Assembly: GCA_032988165.1 (NCBI GenBank)
Contig: JANTQF010000065.1
Coordinates: 1-64,000 of the forward strand
Direction: 5' to 3'
DNA from: Emmonsiellopsis sp. PD_33
Taxonomy: Eukaryota; Ascomycota; Eurotiomycetes; Onygenales; Ajellomycetaceae
Length of the DNA stretch: 64,000 bases
A program made the position numbers and the translations under genes. This document shows positions 1 to 12,596 of this stretch, one piece after another. Under the pieces are notes generated by a model. The model worked only from the letters and a program-made list of their open reading frames with translations. It did not search any database and had not been told where the DNA came from. The stretch's first letter is position 1. Each line of letters opens with the position of its first letter.

Positions 1-1693
1 TTTAATATTTCCTCTCCCAGGCCCATTCACATCTATATCCATATCTGCATAACCCTCTAATAACCTCCATGCTATATAGTTCCAACCATGCATAATGCCA
101 CCAAGCAGGTAAAAAACCCATATATCTATCCTGTCTATACAGCCCCTCCCTCTTAACCCTTCCAACCCTATCACTTCTAACCCTGTCACTTTTCCCTTAA
201 CTATATAGCAGCCGGTAGAGTAGAGTAGAGTAGTCAGCAGTCTAGACTACAACCACAACCACAACCTATCCCCACCCAACAAGGTTTTATTCTAGATATA
301 TAGTTACTGCCTAGGGCCCGAGGTATAATGAGGCTCTGTTAAGGGGGTTAATTAGTAACTATATATATAGACTGGTCTGGAACCCACCCAGTTGGCAGGG
401 TTAAGTAGGTAGGTGGGGGGAGATGCAGGAGGGACCTAGGTTATGCATAGCTAAGTATTTAATAAGAAGTGACTAACTAATGTAATGAATGTAGTTTGAG
501 GGGGAGAGAGAGTAGGTATATTATGAATAGAGATTTAATGGTTTAGGAAATGGAGTTATATTTTTAATGTTTATATGCATGTAGAGAAAGAGGAAGAAGA
601 GATAGGGAGAGGAGAAGATTGCATGTAAATGGCATAAAATGAATTATTACATTAAAAAAAAAGAGAGAGGAAAGATGAAGTAGTTAACTACTTTTTATTT
701 TACCTCCTTGCTATAACCATCATCATATTATCATATCACCATCGGGATAAAAGGATGCGTATATACATACGTAACTATGCATGTAGACAGGGGGAGAGAA
801 AGCCTCTACAAGATAAAATAAAAAATGCAATTTCATACCCATCCATCCATCCATCCATCCATCCATGAATGAATAAATAGTTCCTTTTTAAACCCCTCTT
901 CTTCCCTACCTACCCACCCTTCTCCAGTTTCCGTACATACATATAAAAGACCAAAAAAAAAGCAGAATTATATCACTCATGTCACTCCCATTCAATCATC
1001 CATCCAATATATTTATTTGGAATTTCACAGATAGGAATCAACAGCAGCAGCAAACCTGGCACATCATGTGCCCCATCTTATACCCAAGAGAAAAAACAGG
1101 AAAAAAAAAAAATCATAGACAAGAATTGTTGACTGAACAGAACTGACTGACGGCAGGGAAAAAGAAAACGAGAGAAAAAAAAAAGGCCGGGTGATGCAAA
1201 ATTCGACTTTGGAAATAAATACAAGCAAGCAAAAATGCGCGAATCCAAAAATCAAAAATCAAAAAGACCTCTCCAAAAAAAAAAAAAAAACAAACACAAA
1301 ACAAAAGATGCCGTGAACGCCGTTAAAGTGATTTCCAAAATTGTTCGCGTGGGAGGTTGGTTTCGAGAAGTGGGGGAATTTAGCCCATTCTTATTAGAAG
1401 CGAAAGATGAAGGGCGTGGCCAGCGTGAATATATTTCGTGTCGGGGGAAGTTTTCTTGCTGGCTTTATCGATTTGGATAAATAAGGAGATCGTCGCGAAA
1501 AATGGCGAGGGAAACCAAAAGAAAAAGCAAAAAATCCAACACCGTCAAAACCGCTCATCCATCTGCTGATATTACTTACTTATATCAATTAGAGAGATGT
1601 AGTCCAGATATAATTATATATAAAAAGGTCGGAGTTCTTTTTTTTTAATCGCGAGGAAAAAGAATTGGATATAACACGAATTAAAAATCGGTC
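1..1693. other. Intergenic, 3' flank of SKN7
   Basis: No open frame here resembles a protein. The stretch is AT-rich with GA/GT-rich runs, several short A tracts (around 650, 950, 1090, 1275) and a CATC microsatellite at about 839-866. It lies beyond the SKN7 stop codon, so its right end should contain the SKN7 3' UTR. I see nothing else I can support. Confidence 0.6.
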
Positions 1694-4002
1694 TCAGGGT
1701 ATGCGGCTCGTTTGCATCGGATTAACAATGGCATTAGCTGGGGCGAACATTTTTTGTCGTTTGGGGAATGAATTGCCATCGGAAGCACTGGCCATATCCG
1801 ACATCTGTCGGCGGTGTTGTACCCTCGTGGTTGCAGGATTCATCGTCGTTATTTGCTGTTGGGGGTATTGAACACCGTTTTGATCGATTGCGTATGCTGC
1901 TGCGGTTGTCGGTGTTTGTTGTTGCATGTACTGGTTGGGGAAAGCGGTATTGATCGGCGATATTCCTTGGAACTGGTTCGGAGACTGCCAGTTATTCATT
2001 GACACTCCGGGAGACGGACCCGGAGAGCTCTCGTCTTTGACTGATTGGCTGGCAGAATTGTGAGCTAGCTGGCTAGCTGCGGCGGACTGAGGCGCGTCCA
2101 TTCTGGCGGGCATGGTTTTCATATGCAAAAGATGCTTCTCGAGCATGCTGAGGAGGCTCGCTCTTGCAAATGGCTTCGCAAGAACGTCGTTCATACCTTG
2201 AAAAAAAAAAAAGAGTTAGCGACGAATACGAATAGACCGTCAAACGAGGACATCCGAATACAAACCGTGTTGGAAATAAAGATCGATGTCACTGCTTCGG
2301 ATATTCGACGTCATAGCAATGATTGGCGTGTTGTCCACTCTCCTGATTATGTTACAAGCCGAAACTCCATCAAGATTGGGCATAATAATGTCCATCAAGA
2401 TGAGATCGTATTTGGCACCCTCTTGTATTTTAGTGACAGCTTCAAGACCGTCGAGCTAGGGATATGTCAGAATAAAAAGTCAAAAGAGGCCTCGACGAAG
2501 CGCACGTACCGCATATTCAACGTTACAACAAAACGAGACGAGAAATTTCCCGCCAACCTGACGACAGGTGGGGTCGTCCTCGACAAGAAGGATGCGCGGG
2601 GAGGTAGTCCAACCGGGGTCGGTATACATGCTTTTCTTGCGACCGTCCACGTATAGCCGTCTAGGGTCATTCGGGTCGAGCTCTTTAGGGGGGAAAGAGT
2701 AGGGGATATTGTTGGCATGCTCGCTATACATGGGGTCAATCCCATTAGTGGCGCCAACGGGATAAACGATCTGTTCCAGTTCACCATTCAGCTTAGAAAA
2801 TCCTAGAGTTGAACTTGAACCGCCTGAAGTAGGAGGCCTTACGGCTCCATTGCGCTGCGTCTGATCCAGGGGAGGTGTAGGAACAGCTCCCGGGAGTCGA
2901 CCCTGCATGTCATTCATAGACTCGAGACTGCCCAAATTGAGTTGGACTTCGTTGCTCAGCTCATTCAAAATCTTCGACGCCTGCTGTAGCGGGGAGGCTG
3001 GATCATCCTCAACGGGGGCGACTTGGGACGGGCTCAACTCCGCTCCGGCCGCCATACCGCCGGGGGTTTGGAAGGCGACGGCCCTGCTTTCCCGTCGTTG
3101 GCGCGCATCTACAGTTTGCAGGTAGTTCATCATAAAGTGCAGAACCTGTTCGTGGCCCAATACTGATTTCTGCACCCGTTGGACTTCGCCTTGGACTAAT
3201 TGGTTGTTAACTTGCACTTGGTTAAGACGGTCCGTCAGCATGTGGATCTGTTGCTGCTGGGCGGCAATCTGCTGGTTCATCAGGTCCATTTGGTGGGTAG
3301 GGACCGTGTCGTCTGTCATCTGAGCGGGTTTTCGTGGGGCGGGAGCTTTTCGCCTGATATTATCCAATGAATCTTTATTGTTGGCCTTGAACTCGGGATG
3401 TTTGAACTCCCACGCCTAAACGAAAGAGGAGATTAGTATCCACAACCCAGAACGCTATGTTCCCAGGTAGACTTACATTAGGCCCGTACGGCGATTGACC
3501 GGTCTCTTCATTGTTCTGGCGGACTTTGTGGAAGTCGTACTTGTTGAGCTGCCGTACAAAACTGGCGAAGTTGCTGTGCTTGAAATGTTTTGGCAGGATG
3601 GACTTTGTGAATTTCTCGCACTGGAAGAGAAAGGTAGCAGTTGGTGATATGCTCTCGACATCCAGATGTGATGGCACGGCGATGGCGCGCTTACCTCCAG
3701 CACAACGAAACTGTCGTTGTCGTCCCCCCAGCGGACAATCTGCGAATACGACGGGTCCTCGAGCATCCTATGAAAACGCAGCTTGTCAGCAACGGCCTTG
3801 GATAAGCAGCCAGCGGGTCCGGGAAGGGGGCTGCGATGGCGGTTCGGGAGGCGTACTTGTACAGCTTGCGGACCTAGATAGCAAAAAACTCAAGTCAGCG
3901 ATGGAACGTGTAGGGGCGGGGGAAAGCAGCAGAGGCAAAACGTACAAAGTCGCTGGAATTGCCAGCAGTGGCAGTGCCACTCACTGGAGTGTCCAATGCC
4001 AT
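1694..4002 (-). CDS. skn7: Skn7/Prr1-type response regulator transcription factor
   Basis: Fungal hybrid of a heat-shock-factor DNA-binding domain and a phospho-receiver domain; in yeasts and moulds this family controls oxidative and osmotic stress genes downstream of a histidine-kinase phosphorelay. Seven exons (3946-4002, 3857-3873, 3695-3767, 3477-3620, 2510-3415, 2266-2455, 1694-2196) give 629 residues. The HSF domain (about residues 14-120) contains KHSNFASFVRQLNKYDFHKV. A glutamine-rich coiled coil lies at about 140-205. The receiver domain (about 371-485) starts ILLVEDD, has the phospho-acceptor Asp in LILMD (about residue 421) and the conserved Lys in LAKPF (about 470). A Gln/Pro-rich tail follows. 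The start chosen, MALDTPVSG, directly precedes the NSSDFV motif that opens the HSF fold. Exon 2 is only 17 nt. Nothing looks broken. Upstream lies a very long leader/intergenic region shared with a peroxiredoxin gene. Confidence 0.95.
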
Positions 4003-4011
4003 CTGTGCGAG

Positions 4012-4040
4012 CGGAGGAGGAGGAGGAGGAGGAGGAGGAG
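4012..4040. repeat. (GGA)n triplet tract in SKN7 leader
   Basis: Nine to ten uninterrupted GGA units, read as a CCT pyrimidine tract on the SKN7 sense strand. It sits about 10-40 nt before the start codon chosen for SKN7, so it is probably in the 5' UTR. Confidence 0.8.
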
Positions 4041-5080
4041 CGGAGGAGCGGAGGCGGGAAGAGAGGGGGAGCAGAGAGCAACTCGACCCCGGGCAGATAA
4101 GATGTCGACCCCAAGACTCAAGGACGAGGCCGGCCAACGCGGGACGGGGGAGATAAGAGGGGGAGATAAAGACAGCCAAGGGAGAGCGACAGTTGGCGAG
4201 CGAAGGGAAAAGTCGACAGCAGCGAAGGTCAGCGGCGGGCCAAGCTGGTTGGCGGGAGACAGGCCAGCGAGGGCAGGGCCTGGGTCTTTTGTGCACGGCG
4301 GGTGTGGGGATGCAGAAACGAAGATCTCGCCGGCGGGAGACAGGCGACAGGCAGCCGGGCGGTATACCGAGCTCGACAGCACCAGGAAGCGAGGGCGTGG
4401 AGGCGAGGAGCGGCGGGATGGGAGCAGAGAGATGGAGCAGGCTGTGGATGAGGGGGAGTCGAGGAGGCAAAAGGCGACGGCGAGAAAATCGACGAGGAGA
4501 ACACCAGCATCGACAACGCCGCCGGAATGGAATGGCTGCCACCCACACGCCTAATAACTAACTAAATAACTACCTAAACAACTAGCTGGATAGCTAATTC
4601 TTGAACTAGATGTTGAAATAACCATCCAACTGCCGGCTGCTGCGTGAAAAACCAACCGTTTTCGCCTCTTGTCCAGCACTTGGACAGTCTCTTCTCTTCC
4701 CCTTGTCCCTTTACCCGGACAACATTTACTGCCCTGACCCGACTCCAACAAGAAACAAGAAACCGGTTTGCCCTTGGATGTAAACACTAAGCTAAGTTAA
4801 CTAACTGCTATCCAAACATCTGCCAGTCCTGTTTCTATAGTTCGTAGTTCGTGCGGGCTGCCAGGCCTAAATATCCGTCCTGATATAATTGCCACCGTGC
4901 AACGATCTCTGCTCTGGATGCTACTCCGCCGCCCAACTGTCCGCTGCGACTCTACATGCGCCGTGCATAAATATGAACAGAAAGAAAGAAAAGAAAAGAA
5001 AAGAACAGACGGAATTAGCAAAACATGCAGCAACTTCCCCGGCCTTTGCTGCCAATGCCAACCGGTTCTATCATCAGCCA

Positions 5081-5117
5081 TCCCATCCCATCCCATCCCA
5101 TCCCATCCCATCCCATC
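5081..5117. repeat. TCCCA pentanucleotide tandem array
   Basis: About seven and a half head-to-tail TCCCA units. It lies in intergenic DNA; no coding role is visible. Confidence 0.9.
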
Positions 5118-8100
5118 CTGCTGCTGAACTGGGCCCGAATCCCATCCATCTTCACTGCCCCAGTTAATAATCTTATCGCCTAGCATCCATTGCATTGTCA
5201 ATCCCAACCCTGTCCTGTCCAACCTTGCAACGGGGCGGTTTTGCGAGCAACTCCCCATATCATCCATCCCGGCGTTACCTGACACCGCAGCCATTGTTCA
5301 ACGACTCCATCCCCGCCGAACAGCCAAGTTACTAATAGCCAAGGATGGAGCAAAAAGGCAAAGGCAAACGACTGATGATGGCATTTGCATGTCTAGGGCT
5401 GGGGATCGTCCCCCAGCAAAAAACCATGTTTAGAGTTGTCGTTATTTTCTTTTTCTGTTTCCTCTTGACATGACCAACATTCCCAGCCCATCCCGTCCCC
5501 TGGAGATGAGTCTCAGATCAAGGAACTGGGACCTGACTGAGGTGGAGGATGAACCGGAATCAACAGGTAGGTAGGTACCAGATCTGAATTAAGCCCCCTT
5601 GATCCTGGCATTGTCGCCATTGTCAGCATCATTGATGTAAATATTATCATCAGCGCAGATCAACAAGTGCTCACAGCTGTAGTTATTGGAGACTTTGCTC
5701 CCTCCTCCTCCTCCCCCCTCCATAACTAATCCATAAAACCAGACATTTGAATAAATAAATAAACCAATGACCTCACCATCCAATGCCACCAAATCCATCG
5801 CCCATCGACATTGCTAAGAAAAACACTAAAAAGCAAGATAAGGAAAAGAAAATCCGGTACCTGTTTCACCTCCCCTCCCCTCACTTCATCTCAGCTCTGT
5901 ATGTGCTTATATGTAGCTCATAGCTCCCTGCACCCTATCCCTAAAAAGTAAAAAAACCCAAACCCAAACCTTCCCCCCCTTCTGAAAAAAAAAAAATAGG
6001 GTCCTCGGCCCTGCCGCGCCCTGAGAAAACAACCATCGGTCGGATCGATCTCCTCGAAGGTTAATTAAAAAAAAAAAAAAAAAAAAGAGGAATTGGAAAA
6101 AAGGTTCCAGACCGCGGTCGGTCTCAGAGAGGACGGACGGGTCCAGGCCTAGAACCTCACCCCAGGTCCCAGGATAAAATAAACAACCCATGCAAACGAA
6201 AAAAAAAGAAAATAAAACACAATAATGCAGCTCTCATGGGTTGGGTTATTAGTGGCATTGAAGATATTGTGCATTTCAGCTATGTATATATCTAGTACTT
6301 ACTGTATATGCAAACTGACTGATGGATAATTGAGATTTCTAAGTCTCAAAGGTTAGTTAGTATCTATATGATGTAGCATCTACTCCGTAGCTAGGTAGCA
6401 GTTTTGGAGAAAAATGAAACTTCTCTCCTGGCCAGAAAAGGCCTGGGGAAAATGACTAGTAGTAACTGATATTAAATTAATTCTCTTGTTCTCTTGATGA
6501 GGGCAGTGGATAGCATGGCATAGTATAGTACTGATAAAGATAGTTTGTATAGAATGAATGCTATCCTTCTGGATTGATTGGCGGTGATAGATACGTCGCT
6601 AGGTATGTATGTATATAGAGTAGTTAGTTTACTTGGCTCATGTGTGGCTGGGTGATGGGGTGAGTGGCCAGGTAGATAAGTACAGTAGGTAGTAGGCAAG
6701 GAGGTTGAGATTGTTATTATTTCTTTTTCTTAGGTTTTTAATTTCATACTTGTATAGGGGGAGTGGTGGGGATATTGTTGTTGGTAACTACATTAGACAG
6801 AGAGATAGATACGTAGATAGACTATTTATGTTGAAACATGCATCTTGAAACATGCATATTGTACCTGCACATCAGTAGATATGAGCAATAGACTATTTTC
6901 AGGCCGAGTATATCTCCCCACGTATGTGTATGTGCGTATGTAGATATGGATGGCTGGTAGAATTAGCCACCACCCCCTCCCCTTTTAATTTTCTGGTCCC
7001 CAGATCGTCCATCGACTTCCGTCATACTGTGCGTATCGTTCAGGCAACTAGATGATATGTACGTGATGGGTGATGATCATGGTTCGTCGATCTATCCATT
7101 ATATTGATCAATCGATCGAAAGCAAGTTCTATGAATGTAGGTATGCGACTCATTGGGGGAGGTGGTCAGGGGTGTGTACGGGACTAAGTGGGTTTGATGG
7201 GCAGGTTAGGTAGGTAGGTAAATACCTGCTAAGATAACTACCCAGGAACGCCAGTGAATCAATCGGACATGTTATAATATATCTGCGGTAGGATCCGGCA
7301 AAGAAAGGCGGGGGATGGAAGGGAAACTTGGATACATCATATGAGTGAGGGGGGGATGAGGGGAGCAGAGTGAGTCGACAAGCCCTGGGAATGATGGACA
7401 GTGGCTTGGGTGTTAATTGCCATTGACCCGTGGATTTGGTCGTGGGAAAAGGGGGGGGAAGGGGGAGAAAGCAGGGAAATTGTGGTTAGGATAGGCAAGG
7501 TACAAGACATCAGGTGTGGCTGAGGTCTGGTACGCTTGAAGTCCTGCTGATGTCTTTTTTGGCGATTCTTGTTTGCTTTGTTCCTGTTGATTGAGTGAGA
7601 TGTCTTGAATTGCCAATCATGTCTATAAGTTGGATCCTTCATTTCAAGTTGGGAGGGGAATTTCTTGTTGGCAGTTTTCGAGGCGAAGAGAGGGGAGGGT
7701 CAAGGAATATCAAAACCCAAAGCTACCGCTGACGTACATGCAGATAACAAGCGCCGCCATTCTCATCTGGGATCAAGTTATGCTGGGTAGACTATGGCAG
7801 ATTCCCCCTTGTCGTCTAAGCCTCAGTATACAGTCTCATGCCAGCCAGGACCTGAGACTGTGTGCGACCTCTTTAGCCACCGAGCAACCCCGCGGCTGCG
7901 ATGGAAAGGCGGGGATGAAAGTGCTGGTTTTGCGCAACCTCTCCCATCCCGTCAAAGAAAATTATATATACGGACAAAAATATCCTTCCGGGCCACGTTG
8001 TCCGGAGATTTCCAACCATTATTTCGCACTTCGGTGAAATACTGAAACGTCAAACGAAAAAAAGACAAAATGAAAAATGCAATAGTCGATCCACAACCTG

Positions 8101-8872
8101 ATCAATCAGGGCATTGCTAAGCAAGATTTTTGCCAGAGGACCGACCAGTCCAGGTATGGACTTTACCCTTTGATTGGCCTGCGCCAACCCCGCGTCTGTG
8201 ACAATCGTATCTTGGCATGGAGAAGCAATTCCTCTACGGAACGCATTTGGATGGAAATAGACTTTTGGGAATAGTTTGTGCTTGTCACATCACTGCGACC
8301 AATCTGCGGCCGGAGTTCTGGATGGGAGCATGGCGAGGGTCGCACAAGATTGGGGGATCGGGGGTTTTGCGGCTTGATTGGTGTACGTGTGGTGGAAAGA
8401 AGGAAGATGGGATGGTATTCAGGGTATGGTCGATCAAATATCGCTGCGTTGATATCCGATCAGCCAGTCTCTATGTACTCGTTGGTAAGATAGAGGGGAC
8501 CTCGTTCCATCACAACGAGGACGAGGTAAGGTTAGTATGGAGATATTCAGTTTCCCACATTAAACCATGATAGAATCGTCAATTCATAGCTTGCAACAGT
8601 GGAAATCAAGAACAAGTCCATATGTACAGAGTAGAATAATAAAAGGAAAAGGAGAAGACGAAAAGCTGCCCCTCGATCGCTTGAAAAGGGGGAGGGGAAC
8701 CATGTCTTGGATCAGCAGTCTCCACACCAACCAGTTAACTAGCAACTAGCGCAAACATCGACATCATCGCCAACTTCAAGAATCAAACATCAAACCTGAC
8801 CGACATATACACATAGCTAATACCTACAATCTCACCCAAAGCCCCTCTAACCAACCAAATCCCTCTCCCACA

Positions 8873-9941
8873 ATGTTCGCACCCGCCCGCTTCGCCGCCA
8901 GGGCTCTCCTCCCCCGCCAATCCGCCGCTCTCTTCCACAGCACCCGTCCTTCCTTCGTCAAGGTCGGAGATGCGCTGCCGGACCTGGAAGTGCTGACGGA
9001 GAACTCGCCGGGGAATAAGGTCAATCTGGCAAAGGAGCTGAAGGGGAAGGGTCTGATCATCGGCACGCCGGGGGCGTTTAGTAAGTTCCCTTGAGCTTGT
9101 TTTGGTTTGTTTATTTGTCTGGCACTATGAATTGTAAATGAAAATGTCGAATGGAGATATATCTCATGGGACGAGCTTCTATGCATAGATATTGAATATG
9201 CTATGTGTACAATGCATGGGGCCATACGTACTATCTCAAAGTCATCGAATTTTTACTCCTTATGAAAAAATTACTAACCCCCCCCCCACCCTTCTAGGCC
9301 CCGCCTGTTCCGCTTCCCACGTCCCCGGCTTCGTCAACCACTCAAAGCTGAAGGATGCCGGCAAGGTATTTGTCGTCTCCGTCAATGACGCATTCGTGTA
9401 AGCTAGCCTCCCCACCAGCTTCTGGAAGGCCTGTCCGTGGTCACGATCTCTTCTCTTCCCTTCCTAGTACATACATACCTGGTTTGTATTTACAGAGCAC
9501 GATTTAACAAAATATCGTATCATGATCCAGCATGGGCGCATGGTCGAAAACCCTCGACCCCGAACAGAAGAGTGCCGTAAGTTATTCCCTCACCATCTGC
9601 CCCCCCCCGCTTCCCACTATCTCCAGATTTATATACCACAACATCACCACTAAAAACACCCAGATTCGCTTCCTCGGCGACGCGCAAGGTGAATTCACCA
9701 AGGCGCTCGATCTGGCATTCGACGCCACAGCTATTTTCGGAAACCCGCGCAGCAAGCGGTATGTGTTGGTGGTTGAGGATGGGAAGGTTAAGGAGGCGTT
9801 TGTCGAGCCTGATAATACGGGGTTGAATGGTAAGTACTCTACATGTCTAATTCTGTGATTAACTCGCTGGGGTTGTGTGTGTGTTTGGCTTTGCTGATGG
9901 ATTGCGGTTTAGTTTCGAAAGCGGAGAATGTGTTGGGATAG
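8873..9941 (+). CDS. Mitochondrial-type 1-Cys peroxiredoxin (Prx5/Ahp1 family)
   Basis: Reduces hydrogen peroxide and organic hydroperoxides through a peroxidatic cysteine. Five exons (8873-9080, 9298-9397, 9531-9576, 9664-9829, 9913-9941) give 182 residues. The first ~27 residues are Arg/Ala-rich with no acidic residue (MFAPARFAARALL...), which looks like a mitochondrial presequence. The family motif PGAFSPACSASHVPG holds the only cysteine, about residue 73, so there is no resolving Cys. The C-terminal part contains KALDLAFDATAIFGNPRSKR and ends in VLG, so it lacks the SKL-like peroxisomal signal seen in Asp f 3/Pmp20 relatives. The length matches Prx5 proteins with a presequence. It diverges from SKN7, whose yeast counterpart activates peroxiredoxin genes; a regulatory link here is inference. 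Confidence 0.93.
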
Positions 9942-10509
9942 GTAGTTAGTCGTTGCTGTTGGATTTTTGGTGATGTTGTTGTTGGTGGGGGGGTGGGGGG
10001 GGTATGGTATGTATGAATATCAAGGAATACCGGCGCTCTATCGTGTAGGTAAAGGAATAATAAAAAAAGGTATGGAAATCGTTATATACCGCTCACGAGC
10101 GCATTTCTTCTATGAAATATTAATACCCTCCCTTTCCCCTTTACAATGTAATGCCGCGGGCTTTAAGAGTAATTTCTTGAAATAAAGAGAAAAAAAAAAA
10201 ATAGATTCCCCAAAACGCCATACAATCGCGAGTTTATCCAAATACCAAAAAGCCCACGACAGGAAATGAGCACAATCCTGCAACTCGGAAACAAAACGAA
10301 ACAAAGCGGAAGGCGGGGGGTCTATCAACACCCCGCTCCTGGATATCTCATTCCATTCCACGTCACACCAAATTCACCCACCCTTGTCCCATTCCGCCCC
10401 GTCCCTATGTATTCCCGTCCCCTGTCTCCACTCACAGTCGAAATGTTTTCCCTCACCAACCCCTGAATTCAAAAAAGAGAAACAAAACCCTAATAAACCC
10501 CCAGCGCAT
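9942..10509. other. Intergenic between convergent genes
   Basis: Holds the 3' ends of the peroxiredoxin (plus) and BolA-like (minus) genes. Short G and A runs are present (for example 9988-9999 and around 10190). No gene is visible. Confidence 0.6.
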
Positions 10510-11063
10510 CTAAGAAGTCTCCTCCTGTATCTTCTGCCACTGTTCGGGCGTGTAACATTTCGGCGTCCACGCGTGGATCGCAGCAATCTCCGCCTTGAGC
10601 ACAGAGTTCACGAGCCGGTGTCGTGCGAGCATGTTTTTCTTATCGAATTGCGGGGAGACGATTATGGCTTGGAACGCTTGGCCGCAGCCTCCTATACGTT
10701 GCGCAAGAAAATGGAAATTAGTGCCGAAATACACAAAAACATAAGAGAGGTATGTCTGTATGTATGGAGTGAGAGAAGTGAGGGGTGAAGGGGTCAGTAA
10801 GAAAGAGAGAAAAAAGTTTCTCCGGAAGCCATTTCTAGAAAGAAAGAAAGAAACATACCGGACATATCCTCAATCTCAACATGCTGCGCGTCCAATTTGG
10901 CAATCAGCGTATCCTTCAGCGAAGCGGCGGAGATGCCGGAGGTATTGGCGGTGTCGGCCATGGCGGCGCGGACGGCGCTGGAGGCACCGGCAGAGAAGTG
11001 GAAGGGTCTGTGGTGCCGAAGGAGATGGAGACAGCTTCTGCTGAAGGCCGGACGGAGGAACAT
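10510..11063 (-). CDS. BolA-like protein (BolA2/Fra2 type)
   Basis: BolA proteins partner monothiol glutaredoxins through a shared [2Fe-2S] cluster; the BolA2/Fra2 branch takes part in cytosolic iron sensing, other branches in mitochondrial Fe-S delivery. Two exons (10859-11063, 10510-10691) give 128 residues. The BolA fold runs from about residue 46 to the C-terminus, with SGGCGQAFQ, the invariant His region RHRLVN, and the closing IHAWTPKCYTPEQW typical of BolA2. The first 34 residues (MFLRPAFSRSCLHLLRHH...) are basic and lack acidic residues, like a mitochondrial presequence. A second in-frame Met at residue 35 (MADTANTSG) would yield a standard BolA2-sized protein. Which start is used is unclear. 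It shares a 362-bp divergent promoter with the NIF3-like gene. Confidence 0.9.
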
Positions 11064-11425
11064 GTAGAAACGGGGATTTTGGGGGGAGAGTGAAGCGGGA
11101 GAGGACCGGAGAGGAGGGGTAGAACGAGGGATTCTGGAGATAGATTGCGGAATAATAGGAACTTCAATGGCTGTCTGGCTGTCTGGCTGCCGATTATCGC
11201 AACTGGCTGTCGGGGGCGGGATAGGTCAGCAACATTCTTACATAAGCACGATGGTGTGGCTGGTGTTGCTGTGGCTGAAGCTGCGGGTTTTGCGGGGACC
11301 TGTTCTATCCCAAGAGAATTACGAATTAAATCGTGATAGGAACAACAGTCAACCTCTCCATTCGTTTTTCTCCTCGCTCCCTATCCTATTCAATGATCAG
11401 GACCGCATTAAGGAGCATCTCAACC
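11064..11425. promoter_or_regulatory. Divergent promoter, BolA-like and NIF3-like genes
   Basis: A 362-bp gap between two start codons pointing outward. No open frame of note. The core motifs were not resolved by eye. Confidence 0.5.
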
Positions 11426-12596
11426 ATGGCTAGCTTCAATCCTGCGTCATGTTCTCCGTTCAGCAGAGCTGTCGTGAGCTCAATGCAGAAGCTGTAGGTC
11501 ATGACGTCGCCCGTTATGTTCCATTTGCTTCGGGCTAACCCCGCGATTGCGAAGGTATCCAGAGTCCTTGGCCGATAAATCATTTGATAATACGGGCTGT
11601 AAGCTGCTCCCGACCTGGCCAATCCGTCGTTCCTGAAAAGAAAGCTAACGTACATTCCAGTGCTCCTCGAAGCCCCATTTGATTTCGCCCGGCGGCAGAA
11701 GAATTCCGTCCTATTAACCATTGACCTGACCAAGGCTGTTGCGGACGAAGCAATTGAGCGTGGAGATTCTATAATAATTGCATATCGTATGTTTAATCTG
11801 CACCTTAATATAATTCTAGGCATCTAACCAACCCCCTACCCTAGATCCCATAATTTTCCGTGGCCTCAAGTCCCTCACCCTGGGCAACACCCAACAGCAA
11901 TCCCTCCTCCGCCTGGCCCAACATGGCATAAGCGTCTACTCCCCGCACACAGCTGTCGATGCTGTTCCCGGTGGAATGGCAGACTGGCTTTGCGATATAA
12001 TCACCGAGCCACTCCCTCATAGCCGAAGCACGATTCACCCAAATCCAGCCCCACCGCCTGGATTTCAGGATGCAGGCGCCGGTCGCCTGGTTACCTTGGC
12101 GGCTCCCAGCCGTTTGTTCCACCTTATTAAACGACTTTCTGTTGACATCCACCCGATCAAGGGATTTTCGCTAGCACTACCCCAGGGAAAGGCAATAGAA
12201 GATATGGCTGAAATCCGTACTATTGCCACCTGTCCTGGCTCTGGGTCCTCGATTCTCCTCCAGAACGGGAATCCAGCTGCAGACCTGCTGCTCACGGGCG
12301 AAATGAGCCATCATGATGCTCTAGCCGCCACTGAGCGTGGATCGGTTGTGATTTCATTGTTTCATACCAATTCCGAGCGCGGGTTCTTGCACGACGTTAT
12401 GTCCGAGAAGCTGGAAGAAACTCTACAGAGCGAATGGGATGCGGTGCGGAGGGAAGAAACCATCAGGTTAGGGAGGGGAGATAAGGATATTGGACAATGG
12501 TTGGATGAACCGGAGTTTACGGTTAGTGTCAGTGAGAGGGATAGAGATCCGTATGAAGTGACTTTGGTACAGGACATCCTGTCTCGCCGTAGATGA
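11426..12596 (+). CDS. NIF3: NIF3-like (DUF34) dinuclear metal-centre protein
   Basis: Member of the universally conserved NIF3/YbgI family, whose fold binds two metal ions; the reaction is not firmly known. Four exons (11426-11493, 11555-11598, 11661-11786, 11845-12596) give 329 residues. The N-terminal half has YPESLADKSFDNTGLLLEAP and the metal-site motif AYHPIIFRGLK, followed by SPHTAVDAVPGGMADWL. The C-terminal half has the second motif GEMSHHDAL. Both are standard in the family and length is typical. Each join restores family sequence exactly: the open frame starting at 11976 covers only the last exon, and the upstream exons supply the first 123 residues. The second intron carries a GCTAAC branch site. 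Confidence 0.93.

Larger units (their letters stand above)
4003..8872. promoter_or_regulatory. 4.9-kb divergent intergenic region between SKN7 and peroxiredoxin
   Basis: I find no convincing gene; the open frames here are short, low-complexity or overlapping on opposite strands. The part next to SKN7 (4003-4550) is GC-rich and purine-rich on the plus strand. The rest carries simple repeats, including a TCCCA array at 5081-5117 and a 20-A run at 6067-6086. Sequences resembling the yeast Skn7 site occur at 4128-4135 (GGCCGGCC) and 6430-6436 (GGCCAGA); these short matches may be chance. Both flanking genes are transcribed outward from this region. Confidence 0.5.

Noticed and set aside
3511..4554. 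347-aa plus-strand frame across the SKN7 5' end
   Set aside because: Overlaps SKN7 exons and its purine-rich leader; composition (Arg/Gly/Ser-rich) reflects the GGA tract, and opposite-strand frames in the same place are equally long.
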